Shown here one piece after another: positions 37,740-46,183 of a stretch of 64,000 nucleotides of DNA. The notes beneath the pieces were generated by a model that was given only the letters and a program-made list of their open reading frames with translations, was not told the origin of the DNA and did no database searches. Every line of letters begins with the position of its first letter. The stretch's first letter is position 1. Both the position numbers and the translations under genes were made by a program. The DNA is from Butyrivibrio sp. MB2005 (lineage in GTDB: Bacteria; Bacillota; Clostridia; Lachnospirales; Lachnospiraceae), in assembly GCF_000424285.1 (NCBI RefSeq), contig NZ_AUJP01000005.1:124001-188000 (forward strand), read 5' to 3'.

Positions 37740-38414
37740 TCAATCTTCTGTTTTTCGTACAATATGATCCTTATCTTTGAAGATACTCTTTGAGGGAATG
37801 CAGCCTCTTACAGAAGAAAGAGGATAAATATTTGTCTCTCTTCCGATAACTGTTCCGGGATTAAGTACACTGCCACAGCCAACTTCCACATTGTCTCCAA
37901 GCATTGCACCAAACTTCTTAAGGCCTGTCTCAACCTGGTCTTCCTTGCCGTTCTTAACCACAACAAGTTTTTTATCGGACTTCACATTAGATGTAATGGA
38001 GCCTGCTCCCATGTGAGATTTAAAACCAAGAATAGAATCTCCCACATAGTTGTAGTGAGGAACCTGCACTTTGTTAAACAGAATAACATTCTTAAGCTCT
38101 GTTGAATTACCGACAACCGCTCCCTTACCAACAATAGCACTACCTCTGATGAATGCGCAGTGTCTTACCTCTGCTTCTTCATCAATGATGCAGGGACCTG
38201 CTATATAAGCTGAATCATAAACAATCGCACTCTTGGCGATCCAGATATTCTCGCCCTTCTTTTCATACTTATCCTGAGGAAGCTTATTTCCAAGCTCTAT
38301 GATAAAATCTTTTATTTTGGGAAGTATCTCCCAGGGATATTTTGCGCTTCTCATAAGATCTGCAGCAATTGTCTCATTTAAATCATATAATTTCTCAATA
38401 GAATACTGCTCCAT
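37740..38414 (-). CDS. Left-handed beta-helix (hexapeptide) nucleotidyltransferase/acyltransferase-like protein
   Basis: 224-residue protein whose residues ~55-205 are hexapeptide repeats (IWIAKSAIVYDSAYIAGPCI, then AFIRGSAIVGKGAVVGNSTE and later MLGDNVEVGCGSVLNPGTVIG), like the C-terminal half of GlmU or DapH. It is often labelled UDP-N-acetylglucosamine pyrophosphorylase, but the N-terminal nucleotidyltransferase domain is absent; only a short helical segment precedes the helix. Acyl-CoA-dependent transfer to a nucleotide sugar is more likely than uridylylation. It is located 49 bp downstream of topB. Confidence 0.75.
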   Translation of the reverse strand: MEQYSIEKLYDLNETIAADLMRSAKYPWEILPKIKDFIIELGNKLPQDKYEKKGENIWIAKSAIVYDSAYIAGPCIIDEEAEVRHCAFIRGSAIVGKGAVVGNSTELKNVILFNKVQVPHYNYVGDSILGFKSHMGAGSITSNVKSDKKLVVVKNGKEDQVETGLKKFGAMLGDNVEVGCGSVLNPGTVIGRETNIYPLSSVRGCIPSKSIFKDKDHIVRKTED

Positions 38415-38463
38415 TTTAGTCTCCTCTCATGGATAAATTTATAAAAATAGAATATATCAATGC

Positions 38464-41400
38464 TCATTCAAAATCAAAGACTATATTGAACTGCTCATCA
38501 AATTTTAATGCAGCATCAAAGGTTGTTCCCTTCTTACTGGTAAAGCCTGTAATCTTATCTGTCTTTTTCTCAGTAAGAAGCTTTGTGAAATCCTCTTTAC
38601 TCAGAGTTACACCTGCAATCTTTCCTACAAAGAATTTACAGCCATCCTCTTCCTTTTTGTAATCTTCACATCTGTATCCCATGAAGCCCTTAATGATTCT
38701 CTTTCCACACTTAGGACATTTGAGATTTTCAAGTGTTTCGTCTTCATTTTCAAATACGAATTTAAGACCTTCTATCTTACCATCCTCAGTCTTATTAAGG
38801 GTGAGCTTTGCATCAAACTTTTTACCGGACTTGGATTTAAAGCCTGTGATCAGATCTGTGATTCCATTTGTCAAAAGTGCTTTGACCTGTGCATCCTTAA
38901 GCTTAACTCCCGAGATACTTCCAATGTTGAATTTACAACTGTTTTCAGGATCGTCCTTTTTATAATTCTTACAGCCATATCCAAAGGAGGTTTTTACAAT
39001 CTCTCCGCCGCATATAGGACAGGTAACATCCTTAAGAGTCTGCTGTTCCACATTATCAAAATCAAATGCAATTTCAGATGCACCGCTTTCATTTTTCTTA
39101 AGAACAAGGCATGCGTCGAACTTCTTTCCTGCTTTACTCTTAAAGCCGCGAATCGTAGAAGTATGGCCTGTACTTAAAAGCTCCTTTACATTGCTCTCCG
39201 TAAGCTGCTTCTGACAAATCTTACCAACAAAGAACTTACAGGACTGTGGATCATCCATCTTAAAGTTCTCACAGCCAAAGCCCTTGGTCTTTTTGATAAT
39301 TCGACCGCCGCAATCAGGGCATACAACATCTGCCACATAATCAGGCTCTATTCCATCAAAATTAAAGGCTACACCGATCTTGCCATCTTCACCGGGTTTA
39401 AGCAGAAGCTTGGCACTAAAAGCTGTTTTGGATTTAGACTTAAATCCCTTTATTACATCCGTTTCTTCGCCGCGAAGCAAAGTTAAAACCTGTTCCTTTG
39501 TCAGGGTCTTGCCTGCAATCTCACCGATATTGAAATAGCAGCTGTTCTCTTCGTTTCTGCGATTTTCACAGGCATATCCATAACCGGTTTTAACAATTCT
39601 TCCGCCGCAGACAGGGCATTTCACATCTTCAAGATATTCATCGGGAACTTCGTCAAAATTAAAGCCCACGTTATACTTACCGTTTTCATCCTTGGAAAGC
39701 TGCAAGGTTGCACTGAAGGGCTTTTTATTTTTTCCTGCAAAACCTGAAAGGACGCCGGTTTTCCCTTCTGTGATGAGAGTTTTAGCTTCATCTTCAGTGA
39801 GCTCACGACCTGCGATAGTACCAATACTGAAGTTACACTTTATGTTTTCATCAAAATAGTTACTGCATCCATAGCCAAAGGTAGTGGTTGTAATCTCACC
39901 GCCGCAGACAGGACACTTTACACCTATGGGGCGTCTTGCCACGGCTCCCTTTGCCTTATTTCCAGCAAGAGGGCTGATATTTTTAATAATATCCTGAGTA
40001 AGATCTTTTTCTATTATCTTCTGAGTCTCTCGCCTTATGTAACTCTCAAGCTTTGTTCTGTATTCTTTACCGTTAACAGAGCCGTTGTAAATACCTTCAA
40101 GGCCCTTCTCCCAGCTGGCTGTCATATCGGGGTTAAGGATTGTAGGCAACGTTAGAACCACAATCTCATAGATCATCTCACCAAGAGTTCCGGGAGTAAC
40201 AATCTGATTCTTACTCTGGTTCAGGTATTTGATGGTTATAAGCTTTTTAATGATCTCAGCTCTTGTTGCGGATGTGCCGATACCGGTATTTTTTATCTGC
40301 TCTCTAAGTTCTTCATCCTCGATGAGGTTACCGGCATTTTCCATGGCAAGAATAAGGGTTCCTGTCGTGTATCTCTTTGGCGGAGCCGTCTTACCCTCTT
40401 TTAAATCATATCCGTTTACACTTATGGTATCCCCTTCTTTTGCACTCTCAACGAACTTAACAAAATCCTCTTTAGAGATACCTGCATCATCTTCTTCCTC
40501 GGTCTTATCTGAATCGTTCCCCTTATCCTGAGGAAGTCCCATTACCTCTAAATAACCGGGAGACATAAGAAGCTTTGCTGTTGCAAAAAATCTCTCGCCA
40601 TCAACCATAATCTGGAGCTTTGCTGTTTTATACTCAGCAGGCGGATAAAATATCGCAACAAACCTTCTGCAAATAAGCTCATATACGCTCTTTGAAAGTG
40701 GTGATAATGAATTAACAGCCCCTGTCTGACCTGTAGGGATTATTGCATAGTGATCCGTAACCTTGGAATCATCTGTATAGGGCGGTCTGTCTATGCCCTT
40801 ATATAAGCCGTTCTGAAGAACATTATTAACATATCCGGAAATTCCCTGGAGACTTGTAAGTCCTCGAAGATTCTTGGTAATCTCTTTTGCAACGGCTTTT
40901 GTAAGCACTCTTGCATCGGTTCTGGGATAAGTTGTGAGCTTTTTCTCATATAACTCCTGTGCCACGGCCAGGGTCTGTGAAGGGTCAATCTTGAATCTCT
41001 TTGAGCACTCTGCCTGAAGCTCAGCAAGGTTAAAAAGAAGCGGTGCTTTCTTCTTACTTTTTCCTATTTCGATACTGTCAATAACAGCTTCTTTCCCTGT
41101 AAGAGAATCTATTAATGCTCTTGCATCGTCTTCTTTTTTAAAGCCATTTTCTTTATAGAGAAGAGGCGATTCAAAATACTTACTGCCTTCTACAGCTCTC
41201 CACTCAGCGTTTATACCTGCTTCGGAAAATGAACCTACTATTCTGTAAAATGAAGTCTCTGTGAAATTCCTAATCTCACGCTCTCTCCTTACTACCATTC
41301 CAAGGACGCAGGTCATTACACGGCCAATTGCAATTGCAGTATAGGAATTGGTGGCAGCAGCATCATTTATAAGCCTTCCGTATTTTACAGAAAGAGCTCT

Positions 41401-41931
41401 TGAAAAATTGATACCAAGGCTGTAGTCCTCAATAGCACGCATGATTCCTGACTCACCTAGAAGCGCGTAATCAGACATGGGCTTCGCCTCTGCAATTCCT
41501 CTTTTTATCTCATCATCAGTCTGAGAATCAATCCACACTCGAAGCTCAGTCATGCCATCTCTGACACCGCCAAAGTTCCTTATATTTTCTTCAATTGTCT
41601 GTCCTTCTTTTCCCGAGTCTCCTGCCCAGTAAACAACATCGATATCTTCTCTGTGAAGAAGTCCTGTTACGGTGTTGTACTGCTCAGCATTTCTTTTTAT
41701 GACATCATACTTGTATTTTTCAGGAAGAAAAGGAAGATCTTCAAGCTTCCATTTTTTATATTTAATGTCGTAATCCTCAGGGTACACCATCTCTACAAGA
41801 TGGCCGTAACACCAGGTTATTACGTACTGATCGTTTTCTATATAATTATTTGTTTTCCCCGATACTCCCAAAACTCTTGCGAAATCTCTGGCAACTGATG
41901 GTTTCTCAGTAATTATCAGTTTCTTAGGCAA
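38464..41931 (-). CDS. topB: Type IA DNA topoisomerase III with five C-terminal zinc-ribbon repeats
   Basis: 1155 residues. Residues 1-~650 are the TOPRIM/cleavage core: LIITEKPSVARDFARVLG with the TOPRIM Glu, AGDSGKEGQ (the E. coli form is AGDPDREGQ, so the second Asp is Gly), and TTYPRTDARVL with the active-site Tyr. Residues ~669-1155 are five tandem ~100-residue units. Each begins CPxCGG.I, has two further Cys within ~25 residues, then a VG.I.G helix and a GF.SK.G.KF.A.L strand. Bacillus TopB is about 727 residues, so the tail is a large addition. The start is TTG: an in-frame TAG lies 12 bases upstream and no other start precedes the TOPRIM motif. Confidence 0.93.
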   Translation of the reverse strand: MPKKLIITEKPSVARDFARVLGVSGKTNNYIENDQYVITWCYGHLVEMVYPEDYDIKYKKWKLEDLPFLPEKYKYDVIKRNAEQYNTVTGLLHREDIDVVYWAGDSGKEGQTIEENIRNFGGVRDGMTELRVWIDSQTDDEIKRGIAEAKPMSDYALLGESGIMRAIEDYSLGINFSRALSVKYGRLINDAAATNSYTAIAIGRVMTCVLGMVVRREREIRNFTETSFYRIVGSFSEAGINAEWRAVEGSKYFESPLLYKENGFKKEDDARALIDSLTGKEAVIDSIEIGKSKKKAPLLFNLAELQAECSKRFKIDPSQTLAVAQELYEKKLTTYPRTDARVLTKAVAKEITKNLRGLTSLQGISGYVNNVLQNGLYKGIDRPPYTDDSKVTDHYAIIPTGQTGAVNSLSPLSKSVYELICRRFVAIFYPPAEYKTAKLQIMVDGERFFATAKLLMSPGYLEVMGLPQDKGNDSDKTEEEDDAGISKEDFVKFVESAKEGDTISVNGYDLKEGKTAPPKRYTTGTLILAMENAGNLIEDEELREQIKNTGIGTSATRAEIIKKLITIKYLNQSKNQIVTPGTLGEMIYEIVVLTLPTILNPDMTASWEKGLEGIYNGSVNGKEYRTKLESYIRRETQKIIEKDLTQDIIKNISPLAGNKAKGAVARRPIGVKCPVCGGEITTTTFGYGCSNYFDENIKCNFSIGTIAGRELTEDEAKTLITEGKTGVLSGFAGKNKKPFSATLQLSKDENGKYNVGFNFDEVPDEYLEDVKCPVCGGRIVKTGYGYACENRRNEENSCYFNIGEIAGKTLTKEQVLTLLRGEETDVIKGFKSKSKTAFSAKLLLKPGEDGKIGVAFNFDGIEPDYVADVVCPDCGGRIIKKTKGFGCENFKMDDPQSCKFFVGKICQKQLTESNVKELLSTGHTSTIRGFKSKAGKKFDACLVLKKNESGASEIAFDFDNVEQQTLKDVTCPICGGEIVKTSFGYGCKNYKKDDPENSCKFNIGSISGVKLKDAQVKALLTNGITDLITGFKSKSGKKFDAKLTLNKTEDGKIEGLKFVFENEDETLENLKCPKCGKRIIKGFMGYRCEDYKKEEDGCKFFVGKIAGVTLSKEDFTKLLTEKKTDKITGFTSKKGTTFDAALKFDEQFNIVFDFE

Positions 41932-41968
41932 TTCCTTTTGCTAGTCCTTTCGAATTTAGAGATTGCGA

Positions 41969-42009
41969 TAAAAAATCCAGAGATCATAGTTGTCATAACA
42001 GATCTCTGG
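41969..42009 (-). terminator. Terminator of the DUF234 ATPase gene
   Basis: Minus-strand stem CCAGAGATC / GATCTCTGG (41977-42009) followed by ATTTTTTAT. It separates the ATPase gene from topB. Confidence 0.83.
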
Positions 42010-42045
42010 ATAACTTATAATCACAAAGTGTATTATACCCTTTTA

Positions 42046-43425
42046 TCAGCCGTTCATCAAATCATCGAGTCCAATCAATTTGATGGTTGAAGATTCAGCT
42101 GCAAGCTCCTTAAGTCCATCTTCAAAGCCCTGAGCTGAGAACAGATAATAATAATCAGGGTTGAGCTTTGCTCTCTTTGAACAGCTTCTGATAAACTCGA
42201 TATCTGATATATCAAGTTTTCTGTTCCATGAGCAGATACCAACAAGAGTGTCTCCGATATCGCTCTGAGCAACAATATCAAGAGTACCCATCTTACCTAC
42301 CCATTCACCTTCATCTTCAATCTTGAAGGGCAGTCTGTCGTATTCAGCCATCTTAAGAATATACTCTTTGCAAACAAGCTTAAATGCGTAATTTACATAT
42401 TCCTGCAAACCATCAGAAATATACATATCATAAAAATCTTCAGCATCCATTCTGATAATCTTACTGAGATTCTGATAAAGGAATCTGAAGAAGAAGTGCG
42501 CAAGAGGATCAATTATTCTGTAAACGCCCTTCTGCACATTTTCATGTCCGGTTGTTGAGAATGAGTAAACCTTCTCAACCATGCCAAGATCAATAAGGCT
42601 CTTTAAGTAAACCATGATCTTAGCTCTTGAGAATCCTGTAGCATGATGGATATCATTTAGCTTGTTCTGTCCGTTTGCAAGTCCATAAAGGATGGTATTG
42701 TAAACAGCTGTCTCTCTCAGGTTCTCTTCAAGCATTGCACTTGTAGTCCTGAGGAGAACACTATTGCTTGCATCGAGGAATTTATCGATGACATTCTGTT
42801 TGAAAGTCTTTTCCTCATCAAAATAATCCCAAAGCTTTGCTTTTCCGCCAAATACAGAATATACGCAAACAACATCGGTATCACTCATTTTAGCGAACTT
42901 TCTTCTCATTTCCTGGAAAGAATATGGCTTAATCTTCAAAAAACTTGTTATGTAGGATGCCTGATTACCAAGCTTTGCTACCATATTATTCTCAATCCAT
43001 GCAGCATTGTTTCCAAGAAGCAAGAGCATCATCTGAGGATGACCATCTCTATAGATTATCTTGCTGACTTTTTCAAGGAAATCCGGACTGGATTTCATTA
43101 TTTCTTCAAATCGATCGATAAAAATAAGCAAAGGCTTGCCACTATTTATGGCCATTCTCTCGTATGCTTCAAAAATGGTCTCATAGTCAGGATATTCAGG
43201 AAGAGATGCACCTTTATCATGAAGATCTTTGGCCCAAATATACTGCTGCAATCTTTCAGATGATGAAACAGCACAATAATATGTGTACTGCTTATCCGAT
43301 GCAAATGTAGTAAGTACAGTCTCACTGCCGGTTTTAATGTGACCATAAACAATTACAATCTGATTTTTCCCCGTCTCATAATAGCTGTTTAAAATATCTA
43401 GTTCTTGTACTTTGCTCTTTTCCAT
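42046..43425 (-). CDS. ATPase_2/DUF234-type protein with degenerate P-loop
   Basis: 459-residue protein of the archaeal-type (MNS) ATPase family: N-terminal STAND-like ATPase domain, winged helix (HHATGFSRAKIMVYLKSLIDLGMVE), then a DUF234 nuclease-like C-terminal domain (TLDIVAQSDIGDTLVGICSW). The Walker A position reads YGHIKTGSETVL (residues 27-38): the invariant GK[ST] is replaced by GSE. Walker B is IFIDRFEE, with Arg after the Asp. ATP hydrolysis is therefore doubtful. The DUF234 region keeps an Asp plus IDxxA-like pattern found in restriction-like folds. It is preceded by asd (23 bp) and may be co-transcribed with it. Confidence 0.82.
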   Translation of the reverse strand: MEKSKVQELDILNSYYETGKNQIVIVYGHIKTGSETVLTTFASDKQYTYYCAVSSSERLQQYIWAKDLHDKGASLPEYPDYETIFEAYERMAINSGKPLLIFIDRFEEIMKSSPDFLEKVSKIIYRDGHPQMMLLLLGNNAAWIENNMVAKLGNQASYITSFLKIKPYSFQEMRRKFAKMSDTDVVCVYSVFGGKAKLWDYFDEEKTFKQNVIDKFLDASNSVLLRTTSAMLEENLRETAVYNTILYGLANGQNKLNDIHHATGFSRAKIMVYLKSLIDLGMVEKVYSFSTTGHENVQKGVYRIIDPLAHFFFRFLYQNLSKIIRMDAEDFYDMYISDGLQEYVNYAFKLVCKEYILKMAEYDRLPFKIEDEGEWVGKMGTLDIVAQSDIGDTLVGICSWNRKLDISDIEFIRSCSKRAKLNPDYYYLFSAQGFEDGLKELAAESSTIKLIGLDDLMNG

Positions 43426-43448
43426 AGTCGGATTCCTATTCTTAAAAA

Positions 43449-44534
43449 TTATTTCTTGTTAATGTAACCCAGTGCCTTAAGAAGCTCAGCGCATTCAACT
43501 GCTCCGCCTGCAGCTCCTCTTAATGTGTTATGTGAAAGGCCTACGAACTTGTAATCGTAAAGTGTATCCTCACGAAGACGACCAATGCTTACGCCCATAC
43601 CACCTTCGTAGTTTACATCCAGAGCTACCTGAGGACGGTTGTCATCTTCAAGATACTGAATAAACTGCTTGGGTGCGCTGGGAAGCTGAAGCTCCTGAGG
43701 CTTACCCTTAAATGTTACAAGCTTCTCTATAAGCTCTTCCTTTGAAACCTTTTTCTTAAATCTTACAAATGCAGCTGCTGTGTGACCGTATAAAACGGGA
43801 ACGCGAATACACTGGCAAGTAATAAGCGGACTTGTTGCAGGAACGATAACTCCGTTCTCAATATGTCCCCAAATTCTAAGGGGCTCCATCTCACTCTTTT
43901 CTTCCTCACCGGAGATGAAAGGAATGATGTTGCCTTCCATTTCAGGCCACTCCTTGAAGTTCTTTCCTGCGCCTGAAATAGCCTGGTATGTTGTAGCAAC
44001 AACTTCATAAGGGCCATACTCTCTCCATGCGGAAAGTGCGGGAGCATAGCTCTGAATTGAACAGTTAGGCTTAACTGCGATAAAGCCTCTGGTTGTTCCA
44101 AGACGCTTCTTCTGGAATTCGATAACGTCTGAATGCTCAGGATTGATCTCCGGAACCATCATGGGAACATCAGGAGTCCATCTGTGAGCACTGTTATTTG
44201 AAACTACAGGAGTCTCTGTCTTTGCATACTCTTCTTCGATAGCCTTGATCTCATCCTTTGACATGTTTACAGCTGAAAGAACAAAATCTACGCCTTCTGT
44301 TACTTCTTTTACATTTGTAACGTCCTTGATAATAAGCTTCTTAACGGCTTCAGGCATAGGAACTTCCATCTTCCATCTGTCGCCAACAGATTCTTCATAA
44401 GTCTTACCTGCACTTCTGGGGCTTGCTGCAACTACAGCAACTTCAAACCAGGGGTGGTTTTCAAGAATAGTAATAAATCTCTGGCCTACCATTCCTGTTG
44501 CGCCAAGAACTGCTACTTTCAATTTCTCGCTCAT
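43449..44534 (-). CDS. asd: Aspartate-semialdehyde dehydrogenase, archaeal/fungal type
   Basis: Reduces aspartyl phosphate to the semialdehyde for lysine, threonine, methionine and diaminopimelate synthesis (361 residues). Rossmann motif [15 protein letters not shown], catalytic cysteine in [10 protein letters not shown], then [12 protein letters not shown] and [16 protein letters not shown] with the His base. The NCSIQ active-site context and length match the archaeal/fungal branch rather than the E. coli type. GGAGAG precedes the ATG. Co-oriented with argH upstream (54 bp). Confidence 0.95.
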   Translation of the reverse strand: MSEKLKVAVLGATGMVGQRFITILENHPWFEVAVVAASPRSAGKTYEESVGDRWKMEVPMPEAVKKLIIKDVTNVKEVTEGVDFVLSAVNMSKDEIKAIEEEYAKTETPVVSNNSAHRWTPDVPMMVPEINPEHSDVIEFQKKRLGTTRGFIAVKPNCSIQSYAPALSAWREYGPYEVVATTYQAISGAGKNFKEWPEMEGNIIPFISGEEEKSEMEPLRIWGHIENGVIVPATSPLITCQCIRVPVLYGHTAAAFVRFKKKVSKEELIEKLVTFKGKPQELQLPSAPKQFIQYLEDDNRPQVALDVNYEGGMGVSIGRLREDTLYDYKFVGLSHNTLRGAAGGAVECAELLKALGYINKK

Positions 44535-44588
44535 TTTTTCACTCTCCTCTTATATAATAACTAAATTTGGTACCTAAAAAACATGCCG

Positions 44589-46016
44589 TCAGTCTTCATC
44601 CTGACAGTCCGGATATAACGGGCTATGGGTTTTAGTCCAGAAAAGATCAAGGAATTCAACGTTTCCTTTAATCTCATTTTTCATTGCCTCCGGACCCGGA
44701 GCTCCTACAGTAAGACGCTTCTCTACACAGGTCTTAAGGCTTATTGCATCATATACGTCTTTATCGAATTTATCGGAGAACTTCTTAAGTTCATCCAGCT
44801 CAAGATCTGATATTCCAACTTCTTTATCTATGCAATAAAGTACAAGTCTTCCTATTATGCCATGGGCATCTCTGAAAGGAACACCTTTGTTGACAAGATA
44901 GTCGGCTGCATCTGTGGCATCTGTAAAGCCTCTTATTGCGCTCTTTTCCATGGTCTCTTTATTGAATTTCATGGTAGAAAGCATATCAGTGAAAAGAATA
45001 AGGCAGTTCTTAGTAGTATCAATTGCATCAAAACTTACTTCCTTATCCTCCTGCATGTCCTTATCATAGGCAAGAGGGATTCCCTTCATGGTAACAAGAA
45101 GCGAATTCAGCGCTCCGTATACTCTTCCCGTCTTACCTCTTACAAGTTCTGCAATATCAGGATTCTTTTTCTGAGGCATAATGCTTGAACCTGTTGAATA
45201 AGCATCATCGATAGTGACAAAGCCGTATTCATTTGAATTCCAGATTATTACTTCTTCACTGAATCTGGATAGATGCATCATTATTATAGAAAGAGCTGAC
45301 AGGTATTCAATCAGATAGTCTCTGTCCGATACCGAATCCATGCTGTTCTTTGTGGGTCCGTAGAAATCCAGCTGCTGTGCTACAAATTCTCTGTCCAGCG
45401 GATATGTGGTTCCTGCCAGTGCTCCGCTTCCAAGTGGACAAAAATTCATTAACATATAAATATTTTCAAGTCTACGGGAATCTCTTTTGAACATCTCAAA
45501 GTAAGCACCGAGATGATGTGCAAGTGTTACAGGCTGAGCTTTTTGAAGATGTGTAAAGCCCGGCATGTAAGTATGAATGTTTTCAGACATTAGTTTATTA
45601 AGAGTCTTTAACATATTGTAAAGAAGGTCAGCTGTATTACGAACCTCTTCACGGATGTAAAGACGCATATCAAGTGCCACCTGATCATTCCTTGACCTAC
45701 CGGTGTGCATTTTTTTGCCGACATCACCAATCCTGTCAATCAGATTTGATTCCAGGAAACTGTGAATGTCTTCATATTTATCTGTGATCTCAAGCTTTCC
45801 TTCGTTTACGTCACTAAGGATTGAATCAAGGCCGTCAATGATTGCCTTGCATTCGCTTTTAGTAATTATTCCTTGTTTTTGCAGCATTTTTACATGAGCT
45901 TTGCTTCCGCATACATCCTGGTTTATTAACCTTTTATCGAAATAGATTGATGCGTTGAACTTCCAAGCCAGCTCACTGATTTCACCTTGAAATCTACCGC
46001 CCCATAGCTGTGCCAT
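44589..46016 (-). CDS. argH: Argininosuccinate lyase
   Basis: Last enzyme of arginine synthesis, splitting argininosuccinate to arginine and fumarate (475 residues, slightly longer than 460). MAQLWGGRFQGEI start, DIHSFLESNLIDRIG, TGRSRNDQVALDMRLY, GFTHLQKAQPVTLAHHLGAY and the fumarase signature GSSIMPQKKNPDIAELVRG are all intact. A GAGGAGAA precedes the ATG. No other arg gene is nearby. Confidence 0.96.
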   Translation of the reverse strand: MAQLWGGRFQGEISELAWKFNASIYFDKRLINQDVCGSKAHVKMLQKQGIITKSECKAIIDGLDSILSDVNEGKLEITDKYEDIHSFLESNLIDRIGDVGKKMHTGRSRNDQVALDMRLYIREEVRNTADLLYNMLKTLNKLMSENIHTYMPGFTHLQKAQPVTLAHHLGAYFEMFKRDSRRLENIYMLMNFCPLGSGALAGTTYPLDREFVAQQLDFYGPTKNSMDSVSDRDYLIEYLSALSIIMMHLSRFSEEVIIWNSNEYGFVTIDDAYSTGSSIMPQKKNPDIAELVRGKTGRVYGALNSLLVTMKGIPLAYDKDMQEDKEVSFDAIDTTKNCLILFTDMLSTMKFNKETMEKSAIRGFTDATDAADYLVNKGVPFRDAHGIIGRLVLYCIDKEVGISDLELDELKKFSDKFDKDVYDAISLKTCVEKRLTVGAPGPEAMKNEIKGNVEFLDLFWTKTHSPLYPDCQDED

Positions 46017-46119
46017 TCATTTCTCCTCATTTATTAAACTACACATAAACCTTTTTTCATAATTATGTTATAACTTATCACAGTGTGAAAGTAAAAACAA
46101 GGATTATTTTTGCCCTTTT

Positions 46120-46168
46120 TAATAAATTATGGGGGACAGTATTTTTAACCAAAATCGTCCCCCATAAT
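46120..46168 (-). terminator. Terminator of the BspA-like gene
   Basis: Minus-strand stem ATTATGGGGGAC / GTCCCCCATAAT, 12 bp, followed by a T-rich stretch. It shares the GGGGGACA word with the pgsA terminator at 60613-60660. Confidence 0.78.
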
Positions 46169-46183
46169 CGATATTACAATGTT

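Noticed and set aside
37740-38414. GlmU
   Set aside because: Only the beta-helix part is present; the pyrophosphorylase domain with its GXGXRM motif is missing.
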